Numbered from the stretch's first letter, positions 1 to 7,061 are shown. The stretch is DNA of 18,812 nucleotides from 40-80 sp964503665 (GCA_964503665.1 CAZDAR010000048.1:1-18812); one strand, 5' to 3'. Program-made: numbers and translations. The notes: generated from the sequence alone by a model not told the origin.

Positions 1-77
1 CGCCCAGCTACGTATCATCTACATTTCCTGATACATCGAGGTACATTCGTCTTGTATATTCGCCCAATCAAAATATG

Positions 78-120
78 AAAAAACGGCAAAACAAAAAATG
101 AACTGTTTTGCCGTTTTTTT
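78..120. terminator. Bidirectional intrinsic terminator
   Basis: A perfect 13-bp inverted repeat (81-93 with 104-116, arm AAACGGCAAAACA) closes a 10-nt loop and is extended by A/T pairs on both sides. A run of T follows on the plus strand and a run of A precedes it, so it can act as a rho-independent terminator in both directions. It lies about 30 nt past the stop of the methylase gene and so ends the leftward late operon. It would also end any rightward transcript entering from the left edge. Confidence 0.85.
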
Positions 121-150
121 TCATGTCATTATGACATCTGTTCAAACTGC

Positions 151-948
151 TTATATGCTATAATTTGCCGTCAAATTCTCTATTTTTCTTTTGCCCTTTA
201 TATTACTCGCTGATAACGACATTTCTTTGTCTGAAGTAAACCAATTATATTTTTCTCTATACTTTTTTAATTCATCATTTGGATAACTTGAAAGAAGAAA
301 TTTACCCTTTATCCCTACAAGCGAATCAAGTAAAATATTAAAATGTTCTTGTGTATAACCGCCATAATGACCTTGATTAGAATTAACATAAGGTGGATCA
401 AGATAAAAGAAAGTATCTTCTGAATCAAATTGTTGAATTAACTTAATAGCATCTTTATTTTCTATTTGAACAATATTTAATCTGTCAGATAAAGATTCGG
501 TAAAATTTAATTTTTTATTAGATACACACTTTACTTCTTTATTAGTTACCGTAGAAGAACGCCAAGAACCTATTTTATTACTGAATCCTTGAATTGTACC
601 AACCCAAAATGCCCATGCTCTAACAATCGGGCGGAAGATAAAGGGATTGTCATACACAACCATTGCACGCTTATAGATGTCACGACTGTAAGCTGTTGCA
701 TCAATCATCATTTTCAGCTCTTTGAAATTGGTTTTTAATTGGTAATAAAAATTTACAACATTAGCGTTGTAATCATTAATAATTTCAACCTCTGAAGGTT
801 CTTTTCCAAAAAACACAGCACCACCTCCAAAAAATGGTTCTACATAAATCCGATGGTGTGGTATAATTGGCAATATATGCTTCAGCATCGATTGCTTTCC
901 TCCATAATAACTAATAGGTGTTTTAATTGTAACTTTTTTCTCACTCAT
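151..948 (-). CDS. DNA adenine N6-methyltransferase (Dam/D12 class)
   Basis: Transfers a methyl group from S-adenosylmethionine to the N6 of adenine in DNA, probably protecting phage DNA from restriction or altering expression. From the Met at 948 the protein is 265 residues, normal for the D12 class. Visible motifs are SYYGGK (13-18), the AdoMet-binding EPFFGGGAVF (37-46), INDYN (57-61) and the catalytic DPPY (184-187), in the order typical of Dam-like enzymes. An in-frame ATG at 984 would add 12 residues, but it sits inside the 3' arm of a long hairpin (983-1058), whereas the ATG at 948 follows an A/T-rich tract typical of Bacteroidota starts; I therefore prefer 948. It is the last gene before the terminator and has its own structured leader, so it may be expressed partly apart from the baseplate genes. 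No cognate endonuclease is seen. The class is firm; the target sequence is unknown. Confidence 0.93.
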   Translation of the reverse strand: MSEKKVTIKTPISYYGGKQSMLKHILPIIPHHRIYVEPFFGGGAVFFGKEPSEVEIINDYNANVVNFYYQLKTNFKELKMMIDATAYSRDIYKRAMVVYDNPFIFRPIVRAWAFWVGTIQGFSNKIGSWRSSTVTNKEVKCVSNKKLNFTESLSDRLNIVQIENKDAIKLIQQFDSEDTFFYLDPPYVNSNQGHYGGYTQEHFNILLDSLVGIKGKFLLSSYPNDELKKYREKYNWFTSDKEMSLSASNIKGKRKIENLTANYSI

Positions 949-982
949 TTCATTTAATTTTAACTTTATTATTAACTTTGTC

Positions 983-1074
983 ATTCCCCAACAAAGTCAA
1001 AAATATACACTCTAGGCATTATGCCCTTAGAGCGATTTTGGCTTGTTTGTTGGGGAATAAATAAGTGAGTGTAT
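983..1074 (-). promoter_or_regulatory. Nested inverted-repeat leader of the methylase gene
   Basis: This 111-nt gap (985-1095) between the gpI-like gene and the methylase holds a perfect 13-bp inverted repeat, ATTCCCCAACAAA at 983-995 and its complement at 1046-1058, around a 50-bp spacer. Inside lie smaller pairs, CTCTA/TAGAG (1010-1014, 1028-1032) and GGCAT/ATGCC (1015-1019, 1021-1025). A competing 8-bp pair, ATACACTC/GAGTGTAT, is at 1005-1012 and 1067-1074. The outer arm covers the upstream ATG at 984. It could be an RNA hairpin controlling translation, an operator, or a small invertible segment; the sequence alone does not decide. Confidence 0.55.
998..1005 (-). promoter_or_regulatory. 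Candidate Bacteroidota -7 element for the methylase
   Basis: On the minus strand this reads TATTTTTG, a full match to the Bacteroidota -7 consensus TAnnTTTG. I see no TTG at the usual -33 spacing, so the promoter call is weak. Initiation a few bases downstream would leave almost no leader for the ATG at 984 but about 45 nt for the ATG at 948. Confidence 0.25.
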
Positions 1075-1095
1075 TCGTTACTAGGTGCGTTTTTT

Positions 1096-1587
1096 TTAAA
1101 ACGTTTCTAAATAGAAAGTTTTACCAGCAAGTTTAAAATGGTATATGGTCGATTCGAGGAGATTAATTGTGTCGCTAGATATTATATCAGTAGGAATATA
1201 AACTATGAAATCATATCCTGAACTTTGTTCAAGTTCCATTCCAACCCATAATCCTTGGTTTTCATACTCCAAACCAATAGTTAGAAACATATTAATTTCT
1301 TCTTCAAGGGCAACCCATAAACCGTTGTAAATCACATTGGATGTGACAATATAAATACGGCGTTGATTAGCATCAAATTTGTCATTCAAATAACCAGTCA
1401 AGCTAATTACTTGACCTGTTATATTTATCAAATAGAACCGTTCTTTCCGCCAATGAGTATAATTATTAATAGTTGTCTCTAAGGGAGACAATAAGGACAT
1501 TAACCAATCATATTGTCTCGGACGAAAAAACTTACGTCCCAAATAATCTTTTACAAAATTTCCGATGTTTAAATTCCAAAATATCAT
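1096..1587 (-). CDS. Baseplate wedge-like protein (gpI/gp48 position)
   Basis: 163 residues, no recognised catalytic motif. Its start overlaps the stop of the gpJ-like gene by 4 nt (ATGA), so the two are probably translationally coupled. In P2 and Mu the gene after baseplate J encodes gpI/gp48, which links the wedge to the tail fibres; the length and place here fit that role. The N-terminal half is rich in Trp, Tyr and Arg (positions 4-55). The C-terminal half holds two similar stretches, NGLWVALEEE (about 88-97) and QGLWVGMELE (about 111-120), which look like an internal beta-strand duplication. Function is inferred from gene order; the sequence alone does not identify the family. Confidence 0.45.
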   Translation of the reverse strand: MIFWNLNIGNFVKDYLGRKFFRPRQYDWLMSLLSPLETTINNYTHWRKERFYLINITGQVISLTGYLNDKFDANQRRIYIVTSNVIYNGLWVALEEEINMFLTIGLEYENQGLWVGMELEQSSGYDFIVYIPTDIISSDTINLLESTIYHFKLAGKTFYLETF

Positions 1588-2393
1588 ACGTGTTTAGGTA
1601 TAAAAGTCCAATCGTTCATAAAGTCAGGGGCAAAAACGAAGTAACCTGAAAGCGTGTCATAACTCCTTGTTATATTCTGCGGAGAACTAACAGATGTTTT
1701 ACCAGTTAAATCCGTAAAATAGACATCATAAACGCCATTTTCAGGACTTAGAATTACTCTAATTAAATCATTTCGCAATACTACACCATTAAACACCGCA
1801 TCATTTCTAAAATTCATTAGCGCATCTAATATAAAAGACTTAACATCATCTAATATCAAGTTGCCATCATAATATACCTCAGCAGTGATGTTGATTTCGT
1901 CAGCAGGAAGTGAAAATAATTCTACATTCGTGCCTGCAACTTTAATCAACTCCAAATAGCTATTCAACGCTACTAATTGTAATGATGTGAGCGGTGCAAG
2001 GTCATCATTTACTAATTGTGCTACCTTTACTGTCAACATTCCAGAACTTGAATCCTCTGACACAGCAGATTGGACAACAATACGTGCGTCAGGTTCGTCT
2101 ATTTCGTAATAAAACATACCTGTTTGACTATTGAAAACCAGTTGATGGCCATATTGAAACTTCTTTATTTCAGAAGCATACCATGCTGTTGTTCCATAAC
2201 GACGGCGTTCTGTCAAGTCGATTAAAGCCGCTTTATCTTTTTCAAAGATCTGTTCAAATGTAAAAATAGCAAGTGCAACAACGTTTATCCACATCAACCA
2301 AATACCTGTTGAAGATGTAGTTGTTAGTTGCGGTATTTTTGCTTCTTTTTCCGCTATCATTTGGGCTTTGATGTCTTCAAATGTTCGTGCCAT
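1584..2393 (-). CDS. Baseplate J-like wedge protein
   Basis: 269 residues. The C-terminal half contains ADEINITAEVYYDG (about 164-177) followed by a helix and further strands, a pattern characteristic of the baseplate J / gp47 family, which forms the ring of wedges joining the central hub to the fibres in contractile tails. The N-terminal part (1-100) is helical with a hydrophobic patch near residues 30-48 (IWLMWINVVALAIFTFEQIF) that could be mistaken for a membrane segment; in wedge proteins such helices pack in the baseplate core. The protein is near the short end for the family. It lies between a small unknown protein and the gpI-like gene, as expected for J then I. Probable, not certain. 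Confidence 0.6.
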   Translation of the reverse strand: MARTFEDIKAQMIAEKEAKIPQLTTTSSTGIWLMWINVVALAIFTFEQIFEKDKAALIDLTERRRYGTTAWYASEIKKFQYGHQLVFNSQTGMFYYEIDEPDARIVVQSAVSEDSSSGMLTVKVAQLVNDDLAPLTSLQLVALNSYLELIKVAGTNVELFSLPADEINITAEVYYDGNLILDDVKSFILDALMNFRNDAVFNGVVLRNDLIRVILSPENGVYDVYFTDLTGKTSVSSPQNITRSYDTLSGYFVFAPDFMNDWTFIPKHV

Positions 2394-2396
2394 ATC

Positions 2397-2738
2397 TTAC
2401 TCCTCAATGTATTTTGATGCGTCATATCCCATCGCTGAATACACTTCTATTAACTTGTTTTCTGTAAAATCAATGCTTGGTTCAGTTTCGGTTGGTATAT
2501 CTATACGTAAACCTGCTGGAATATCTGTGTAAATATTCGTTGCTCCTTTGCCTTGTTGTTGCAAGGTTAAATGTTCTAACCATTTTGCCTTGTCTTTAAA
2601 AAATAAAATACGACATACCACCTTTTTACCCTCCATGTCTGGATGCCAGTCATAACGTGCATATACTTCTGTAATTTCAACGCCTGCATTTAGTAGCGTT
2701 ATTTTCTTATCTTCTTTTTGCTTGATTAAAATCGCCAT
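2397..2738 (-). CDS. Small baseplate/tail-region protein, unknown
   Basis: 113 residues with no motif I recognise. The N-terminal half is predicted to be beta-rich with many Lys residues (MAILIKQKEDKKITLL), followed by an aromatic stretch YARYDWHPDM (about 26-35) and an acidic C-terminus. It is separated by 3 nt from the gpJ-like gene downstream and by about 11 nt from the fibre gene upstream, so it belongs to the late operon and is expected to be a virion or assembly protein. It could be a fibre attachment or chaperone protein by position, but nothing in the sequence proves that. Confidence 0.6.
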   Translation of the reverse strand: MAILIKQKEDKKITLLNAGVEITEVYARYDWHPDMEGKKVVCRILFFKDKAKWLEHLTLQQQGKGATNIYTDIPAGLRIDIPTETEPSIDFTENKLIEVYSAMGYDASKYIEE

Positions 2739-2749
2739 CTTTTTTTATT

Positions 2750-3658
2750 TTATTGTGTTAATATTCTCATTGATTGAAGAACTAAAATAAGGTCATCAAC
2801 TGTGTGTGACTGCCCTGTTTGGAATTGTTGTCCGAATGGTGAATATCCAGCTATTTGAAGGTTATTCACCATTAAATGGCTGTCGAAAGTTGCTGTTTTA
2901 TTTAACAAATCGAAGCCGAAAACAACCGACCAACCGTTGCTATTGTTCCCTAACCTAAAGTGTTCATCTTCCAATTTAAAAAAGTACTCTTCTAATTGAC
3001 CATTCTTAAATGTTTTGCCAGTAAATGAAATATTTGTGTTTGTTGAATTTTCATCACCAGCACCTACCCATATGTCATTTAAAGCGCTGATGCTGACCTC
3101 ACTATCAGAGTTGATGCTGACCTCACTATCAGAGTTGATGCTGACCTCACTATCAGAGTTGATGCTGACTTGACTATCAGCGTTGATTCTGACTCTTCCG
3201 TCGGCGGTAATTTGCACAGAAGTGTTCGATTCACCACCGGCATCTACCCAGCCATTAATACTCATAAGTGGTTGCCCTATTTCAAAACCATCCATGACGC
3301 CATTTATATACGGAATACCTGTTGTATTTGGATAGCCAGTCAACCCGACAAGTGGAAGTGATATACTTGGCAATAATTCTACTAATCCAGTAAAAAAACC
3401 ACCATCCACACCATCGCTGGAAAGGACTTCATAACCATTTTTAGTCTCGTAAGTTAGGCTTGTTTCTGAAAATACGCCGTTGTCATTATAAAATACGGAG
3501 TTGTTTGTGCCATTATTAACGGTGGTTAAATCAACTTCGATACCTAAATCCACCACGGCTTTCAGTAATGGATTAAAATCTACTGCTTTTAGTTTTCCAT
3601 TGGTTCTTACGAATATATCAATCTGTTCCTTTAGTTCTTCCTTTGTCATGTTGCTCAA
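2750..3658 (-). CDS. Tail fibre/spike protein with octapeptide beta-helix repeats
   Basis: 302 residues. The N-terminal region (about 3-38, rich in helix-forming residues with VRTNGKLKAVDFNPLL) resembles the start of many Bacteroidota phage fibre proteins. Residues about 149-205 form consecutive octads of the type V-x-I-x-x-D-x-x, with V-S-I-N-S-D-S-E repeated almost perfectly three times; the DNA shows this as 24-bp repeats at 3089-3160. Eight-residue repeats with alternating hydrophobic positions are known from the triple-stranded beta-helix of T4 gp5-type needles, so a trimeric fibre or spike shaft is likely. The C-terminal third (about 206-302) would then carry a tip or receptor-binding domain. 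The gene overlaps its upstream neighbour by 4 nt. Host receptor binding is inferred. Confidence 0.65.
   Translation of the reverse strand: MSNMTKEELKEQIDIFVRTNGKLKAVDFNPLLKAVVDLGIEVDLTTVNNGTNNSVFYNDNGVFSETSLTYETKNGYEVLSSDGVDGGFFTGLVELLPSISLPLVGLTGYPNTTGIPYINGVMDGFEIGQPLMSINGWVDAGGESNTSVQITADGRVRINADSQVSINSDSEVSINSDSEVSINSDSEVSISALNDIWVGAGDENSTNTNISFTGKTFKNGQLEEYFFKLEDEHFRLGNNSNGWSVVFGFDLLNKTATFDSHLMVNNLQIAGYSPFGQQFQTGQSHTVDDLILVLQSMRILTQ
3089..3208 (-). repeat. 24-bp tandem repeats inside the fibre gene
   Basis: Three perfect 24-bp copies occur at 3089-3112, 3113-3136 and 3137-3160, followed by a diverged copy at 3161-3184 (4 differences or fewer from the unit) and a more diverged one at 3185-3208. 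Each copy encodes one octapeptide, so copy-number change keeps the frame. Identity falls steadily in one direction, as expected when recent duplications occur at one end of an older repeat array. Confidence 0.95.
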
Positions 3659-3957
3659 TTAAAATCGTTTATATCAAAATCGTTATGGTTAAAGTCTGTA
3701 AATTCAATACCTGTAGCCGCCTTAAATGTCTCATTCTTCAACACTTTCATCTGCCCTATGATGTAGATTTCAGCACTATTGTCAATCACTAAATCAGAAC
3801 CAACTGCAAACGGTATAGGGAATTGCATTTCACTGTAAGGTAGATCAATTGTAGGCTGATATTTCACATTATCATTGCCAATCTTGAAAAATGCAGCTTG
3901 ATTACCATAACCGATAACTGTCAAATCTAAATGCGTCTGTCCGTGTTCTGTTTTCAT
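3655..3957 (-). CDS. LysM/gpX-like small tail protein
   Basis: 100 residues. The pattern GQTHLDLTVIGYGNQAAFF...AVGSDLVID (about 6-60) resembles the short LysM-like or P2 gpX-like tail proteins of Bacteroidota phages, in which an initial GQ.L.D.A.. stretch is followed by G..L.I near the end. Such proteins may hold the hub or spike in place. The C-terminus is an acidic Asn/Asp-rich tail (TDFNHNDFDINDFN). It overlaps the fibre gene by 4 nt and abuts the gp25-like gene, so it sits in the baseplate cluster. The family call is by resemblance only. Confidence 0.45.
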   Translation of the reverse strand: MKTEHGQTHLDLTVIGYGNQAAFFKIGNDNVKYQPTIDLPYSEMQFPIPFAVGSDLVIDNSAEIYIIGQMKVLKNETFKAATGIEFTDFNHNDFDINDFN

Positions 3958-3958
3958 C

Positions 3959-4252
3959 TTAATTTACATTTATATTCATCACTCCATGCTCACGATTGAT
4001 GTCAATATTAGCATCTTCGTAACCATCTTTATTCAATTCCACTCGCAATAGACGTTTTACTTCTATATCCGTAATATTTGACTTCAACAGGTGCATTGCA
4101 GCAAAACCAAGAGACGGATTTTCACGAATTTCACCCTTAACACAATCAAAAATGATAGCAACGTGCTGGTCGTTACTGTCATCGACGAAGAAATCACCAT
4201 TTGAAATCATCAAATCGTCGTTGTCGTCAAGCATTATGTCAAGCCTTTCCAT
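3959..4252 (-). CDS. gp25/gpW-like baseplate wedge protein
   Basis: 97 residues. The order of an N-terminal strand pair with DLMISNGDFFVDDSNDQHV, then CVKGEIRENPSLGFAA and a C-terminal strand region, matches the layout of the GPW/gp25 family (a D..G.F...D...Q.i...l.t.kGE....P..G pattern). In T4, P2 and Mu these proteins start wedge assembly and contact the sheath. The spike gene lies 1 nt upstream and the LysM-like gene 1 nt downstream in transcription order, the place a gp25/gp46 protein has in Mu-like clusters. The GE..ENP..G segment (about 40-49) is the strongest evidence. Confidence 0.65.
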   Translation of the reverse strand: MERLDIMLDDNDDLMISNGDFFVDDSNDQHVAIIFDCVKGEIRENPSLGFAAMHLLKSNITDIEVKRLLRVELNKDGYEDANIDINREHGVMNINVN

Positions 4253-4253
4253 A

Positions 4254-4775
4254 TCAATTGAATAAAAGGTTTAACCGTGGCTGTATTGCTTGAAATTGTG
4301 CCACATTTGCAGGAACTCCTGTGCCTGAAGGGGCTAACGGAATAGTAATTGCCATACATGCCGAAATCAGATCATTGATAAGTGCCTTTAAATCTTCAGA
4401 ACTGTTTTTAACGGTAAATTTACCTGTTTGCAACTCCATAGTAATACCTTGGTTATCAATCGTTATTTTATTGTTGGATAAATCTATTTCCACTTTTTCA
4501 ATTTCGGAATGTCCTATAATTACACCATCAGTTGTTACACCATCAGGCAATGCCACTGTAACTATTGAGTTATTCTTAGGCGTTATTTTAACAAAATCTG
4601 ACTGTGTTTTGTCTTTGGCTGTTAAAGATACATCATACAATGTAGGCATACCATCGCGAAAAACATCGCACTTATCCGTCTGAATATTTTTTGCCACGCC
4701 AGTAACAACGTTAATGCTAGAGGATTTTTTAGAAGCCGTTTTAATAGCTTTTATAAATGTATCTTCAACGCCCAT
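4254..4775 (-). CDS. Baseplate spike protein (gpV/gp45-like)
   Basis: 173 residues. A short N-terminal helix (about 1-15) is followed by a beta-rich region (about 20-90) consistent with the OB-fold of gpV/gp45 spike proteins. Next comes a run of strands, KVEIDLSNNKITIDNQGITMELQTGKFTVKNS (about 94-125), that looks like a short beta-helix. The C-terminus is helical, with SGTGVPANVAQFQAIQPRLNLLF, an ending I associate with small structural proteins of Bacteroidota phages. Such spikes cap the tail tube and pierce the outer membrane. The HxH iron-binding tip motif of P2 gpV is not visible, so the tip may be on another protein. It overlaps the upstream gene by one base. Confidence 0.55.
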   Translation of the reverse strand: MGVEDTFIKAIKTASKKSSSINVVTGVAKNIQTDKCDVFRDGMPTLYDVSLTAKDKTQSDFVKITPKNNSIVTVALPDGVTTDGVIIGHSEIEKVEIDLSNNKITIDNQGITMELQTGKFTVKNSSEDLKALINDLISACMAITIPLAPSGTGVPANVAQFQAIQPRLNLLFN

Positions 4776-5056
4776 TATTTCTTTTCATTTAGTGCGGTTA
4801 ATGTATCTACGTTTGATGTTTTTAAATAAACAGAGCCATTATACACAGGTGAAAATGTAAACCCGCCCTTAATTTTTAGCTTTTTCAAATCGTCCAACGA
4901 TAGCGTGTTGACCGTTACATTTGGCGGACACTTTATATTAGGGCATGGTGGACATTCTAATTTAATAGGACGTTGCATCTTGCTGTTGGTAAGCATTCCT
5001 CCACCAAATAATAAAATGGCAGATATGACATAAATAATGATTTGTACTGTTTTCAT
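4775..5056 (-). CDS. Membrane-anchored Cys/Pro-rich lysis-cassette protein (possible spanin)
   Basis: 93 residues. Residues about 4-22 form one hydrophobic N-terminal segment with few charges before it, like a signal anchor, and the rest would be periplasmic. Just after the membrane segment come three cysteines in a Pro-rich stretch, LECPPCPNIKCPPN (C35, C38, C43), which suggests disulphide-linked oligomers. It lies 1 nt after the holin gene and follows the endolysin, so holin, endolysin and this protein form a lysis cassette; in Gram-negative hosts the third member is often a spanin that disrupts the outer membrane. No lipobox is visible, so a two-component spanin is not complete here. The role is inferred from position and topology. 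Confidence 0.5.
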   Translation of the reverse strand: MKTVQIIIYVISAILLFGGGMLTNSKMQRPIKLECPPCPNIKCPPNVTVNTLSLDDLKKLKIKGGFTFSPVYNGSVYLKTSNVDTLTALNEKK

Positions 5057-5057
5057 T

Positions 5058-5480
5058 TTATTGTAATTTTTTACGTTCGTTATTTACCTTCTTTATTATC
5101 TCCATTACTTTTTTCCAGTAATATCTTAATCCTTTACCGTTCAGTTGTATCAACTTTTCATCAATACTAATTAACTCCACCATTAGTACGCCAAATACAA
5201 CTGCCTTTGTCGCTGTTAATTCAACAGATGAAAACAACCCAACAAAAGATCCTATTAAATAAATATCCAACGAATAAGCAGATATAATAATGATGTTGTA
5301 CATCAACAATTTATAGAGTACCCTGGCAAACTTACGGCTACTTACTTTGTGTTGTTTCCTACTTAGTTTAAACCCAAAGTAAGTGTCCATTGTAATAGCT
5401 AATCCCGTTAATATGAAGAAAGGATAAAGTGGCGTTAACCATCCTGCCACAGCTAATAAAAATAGTGTCATCTTGCTCAT
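5058..5480 (-). CDS. Holin (phage_holin_4 type)
   Basis: 140 residues with three or four hydrophobic segments (about 4-30, 55-82 and 88-106) and a strongly basic C-terminus (KKVMEIIKKVNNERKKLQ). The motif MDTYFGFKLSRKQHKVSSRKFARVL (about 31-55) matches the D..tG....A....ks..SskklrrGl pattern of the TcdE/UtxA-type holin family. Holins form lesions in the inner membrane at a set time and release the endolysin into the periplasm. The gene sits directly after the endolysin gene, 4 nt away, which fits this role. Confidence 0.75.
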   Translation of the reverse strand: MSKMTLFLLAVAGWLTPLYPFFILTGLAITMDTYFGFKLSRKQHKVSSRKFARVLYKLLMYNIIIISAYSLDIYLIGSFVGLFSSVELTATKAVVFGVLMVELISIDEKLIQLNGKGLRYYWKKVMEIIKKVNNERKKLQ

Positions 5481-5484
5481 TTCA

Positions 5485-6078
5485 TTAAAATTCCAAAACC
5501 AAGCAATAGCTTACTTTTGATTGTTTCCCTATTAAATCCAAAATATGATAATAATCAGTCGGGTTATTACATACTTGACAGCCGTATGACCATCCGCCAA
5601 TAAACCAACTAATTATTCCTTGTAACTTGTTATAAGAATTGCAATGAAAGTTGATTCCATACCATCCGCTTCGTTGCAACCCCACTTCTTCGCTTTTATC
5701 ATTGTTGTTATTATCACGATAGCCAACAGCAACATTACCTGTTTGTACTAAGGCTTTAATTTTACCATTATGTTTACCTGGCCGCCATAAGTTATAATGC
5801 CAGTAATCAGACTTGAGTATAAATGCACCGTCTTTGTTTACTTTTTGCCAACCTTTTACAAGAGCATCTGTGCCCGGGTTTGTTGTTCCAGTTGTCACCA
5901 TGATAAAATGTTCACCCTTGAAAAGGTAAAATTTATCATCGTAAATGTTTCCACTATCCGCATGGGAGCGAACACCTAAAATCCAATAATCTTGCGGAAT
6001 GGCTTTGAAATTAGATAGTGATTTTACACGATCTAATAACGTTTTATCTGTATATGACTTGACCTTTGTATATCTCAT
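5485..6078 (-). CDS. Endolysin with L,D-transpeptidase-like active site
   Basis: 197 residues, no signal peptide. H145, S164 and C167 lie in GINFHCNSYN...GGWSYGCQVC, giving H-x18-S-Y-G-C, which is close to the HX14-17[S/T]HGC catalytic signature of YkuD-type L,D-transpeptidases; the second His is replaced by Tyr. The upstream block YWILGVRSHADSGNIYDDKF (31-50) and GTTNPG (64-69) are conserved-looking positions of a lysin family I associate with Bacteroidota phages. It probably cleaves peptidoglycan cross-links or stems once the holin opens the membrane. It lies next to the holin and overlaps the hub gene by 4 nt. A tail-associated lysozyme is the alternative, but adjacency to the holin favours an endolysin. 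Confidence 0.65.
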   Translation of the reverse strand: MRYTKVKSYTDKTLLDRVKSLSNFKAIPQDYWILGVRSHADSGNIYDDKFYLFKGEHFIMVTTGTTNPGTDALVKGWQKVNKDGAFILKSDYWHYNLWRPGKHNGKIKALVQTGNVAVGYRDNNNNDKSEEVGLQRSGWYGINFHCNSYNKLQGIISWFIGGWSYGCQVCNNPTDYYHILDLIGKQSKVSYCLVLEF

Positions 6079-7061
6079 AACTTCATGCTTAAATGAATGG
6101 TTTGTTTATATCCTGTTCCCGATTCAAAATCACGTTCTACTGCTTCTACTAAGTATTTACCTTCACGCTCGGAACTAGGATAGTTATTATCTTTAATTGT
6201 GACAGCATCACCTACCACGACATACGGCTCACCCGTAGCTTCGAATGAACCTTGGTAACCGTCAAATACAAGTGTCGTTAGCTGTTTTTTTGCCAAGCCC
6301 TCCAACTCCGTTTTGGTCTTATTTGCAAAATTCAGTGTTCTTGTTGAACCTCCTGTTTCGCCTACTGTTACGACTTCTTTTGTACCATCGGAGTTGTTGG
6401 AGATGGCTTTAATTTGTAATTTTAAATCTTCTTTGGTCACGAATTTTAAACTGTCAGCTGAACGCATATAATCTATATTGAATATATGGTTTGCTTGTGG
6501 TTTTAAATCCGTTGGAAAGCCTACTATTAACTTTTTATCGGCAAAACGAGATTGTAGTAGGTAATCTTTATGTATCGCCTCCAATACTTCAAAGGCGGTG
6601 GAATTTTCGATAATGAATTTACCAAGGTCAATGTTATCGATGACTTCATACTGATAACCGGGTGCGATCTTTTGTAATAGATCCAGTAATTTAGTGTGCT
6701 TGAAAGATTCTGTAAAACTACCACTTCGGCGCATTTTAAACATCTCATCTTCACATTCAATTGTCAGCGGAATATCTGCCGAAATACGCTTTACATAGCC
6801 TTTAAAAACCGTTTTTAATCGGTCTTCATAACCAATTTGAACGCTAACTTCATCGCCCACTTTGATTAGATCTTTGATATTTTTGCGTTCTAAAGAATTG
6901 GTTTTACCGTTTATTTTTGCGGAACGATAATCTCGCGGCAATACAACTGTAGCCGTGTCCGCCATCTCTTTAAAAGACGACTTACACGAAAATGAGGTCA
7001 AATATTCAGTTTCGATTTGACCAATCCTTATTTTGCTATTGAGATTGTAATATAAAAACAT
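6075..7061 (-). CDS. Baseplate hub protein (gpD/late control D-like)
   Basis: 328 residues, the usual size of the P2 gpD / Mu gp44 / T4 gp27 hub family. The N-terminal half contains LTSFSCKSSFKEMADTATVVLPRDY (about 20-45) and DLIKVGDEVSVQIGYEDRLKTVFKGYVKRIS (about 64-95), the typical 'a..tlPr....g....i..Gd.v.i..GY.......FkGyI..i' layout of hub proteins. The C-terminal YVVVGDAVTIKDNNYPSSEREGKYLVEAVERDF (about 284-316) corresponds to the final barrel. The trimeric hub joins tail tube to spike. It sits between the DUF6046-like gene and the lysis genes, and the spike follows after the lysis cassette, which therefore splits hub from spike. Confidence 0.75.
   Translation of the reverse strand: MFLYYNLNSKIRIGQIETEYLTSFSCKSSFKEMADTATVVLPRDYRSAKINGKTNSLERKNIKDLIKVGDEVSVQIGYEDRLKTVFKGYVKRISADIPLTIECEDEMFKMRRSGSFTESFKHTKLLDLLQKIAPGYQYEVIDNIDLGKFIIENSTAFEVLEAIHKDYLLQSRFADKKLIVGFPTDLKPQANHIFNIDYMRSADSLKFVTKEDLKLQIKAISNNSDGTKEVVTVGETGGSTRTLNFANKTKTELEGLAKKQLTTLVFDGYQGSFEATGEPYVVVGDAVTIKDNNYPSSEREGKYLVEAVERDFESGTGYKQTIHLSMKL

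Noticed and set aside
1..78. Possible 3' end of a gene at the left edge
   Set aside because: Two plus-strand frames are open from the edge (one stops at 76-78, just before the terminator, the other at about 99-101), and a short minus-strand frame also looks protein-like. With so little sequence no frame can be preferred. The hexamer CGCCCA at 1-6 and 61-66 hints at a 60-bp repeat but is too short to claim.
1617..2393. Membrane protein reading of the gpJ-like protein
   Set aside because: The single hydrophobic stretch near residues 30-48 is interrupted by polar and aromatic residues, and the gene order and C-terminal motif favour a baseplate protein.
3089..3208. Array of near-identical 24-bp units resembling a repeat-spacer array
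   Set aside because: The units are directly adjacent with no spacers and translate to in-frame octapeptides inside a fibre gene, so it is a coding tandem repeat and not CRISPR.
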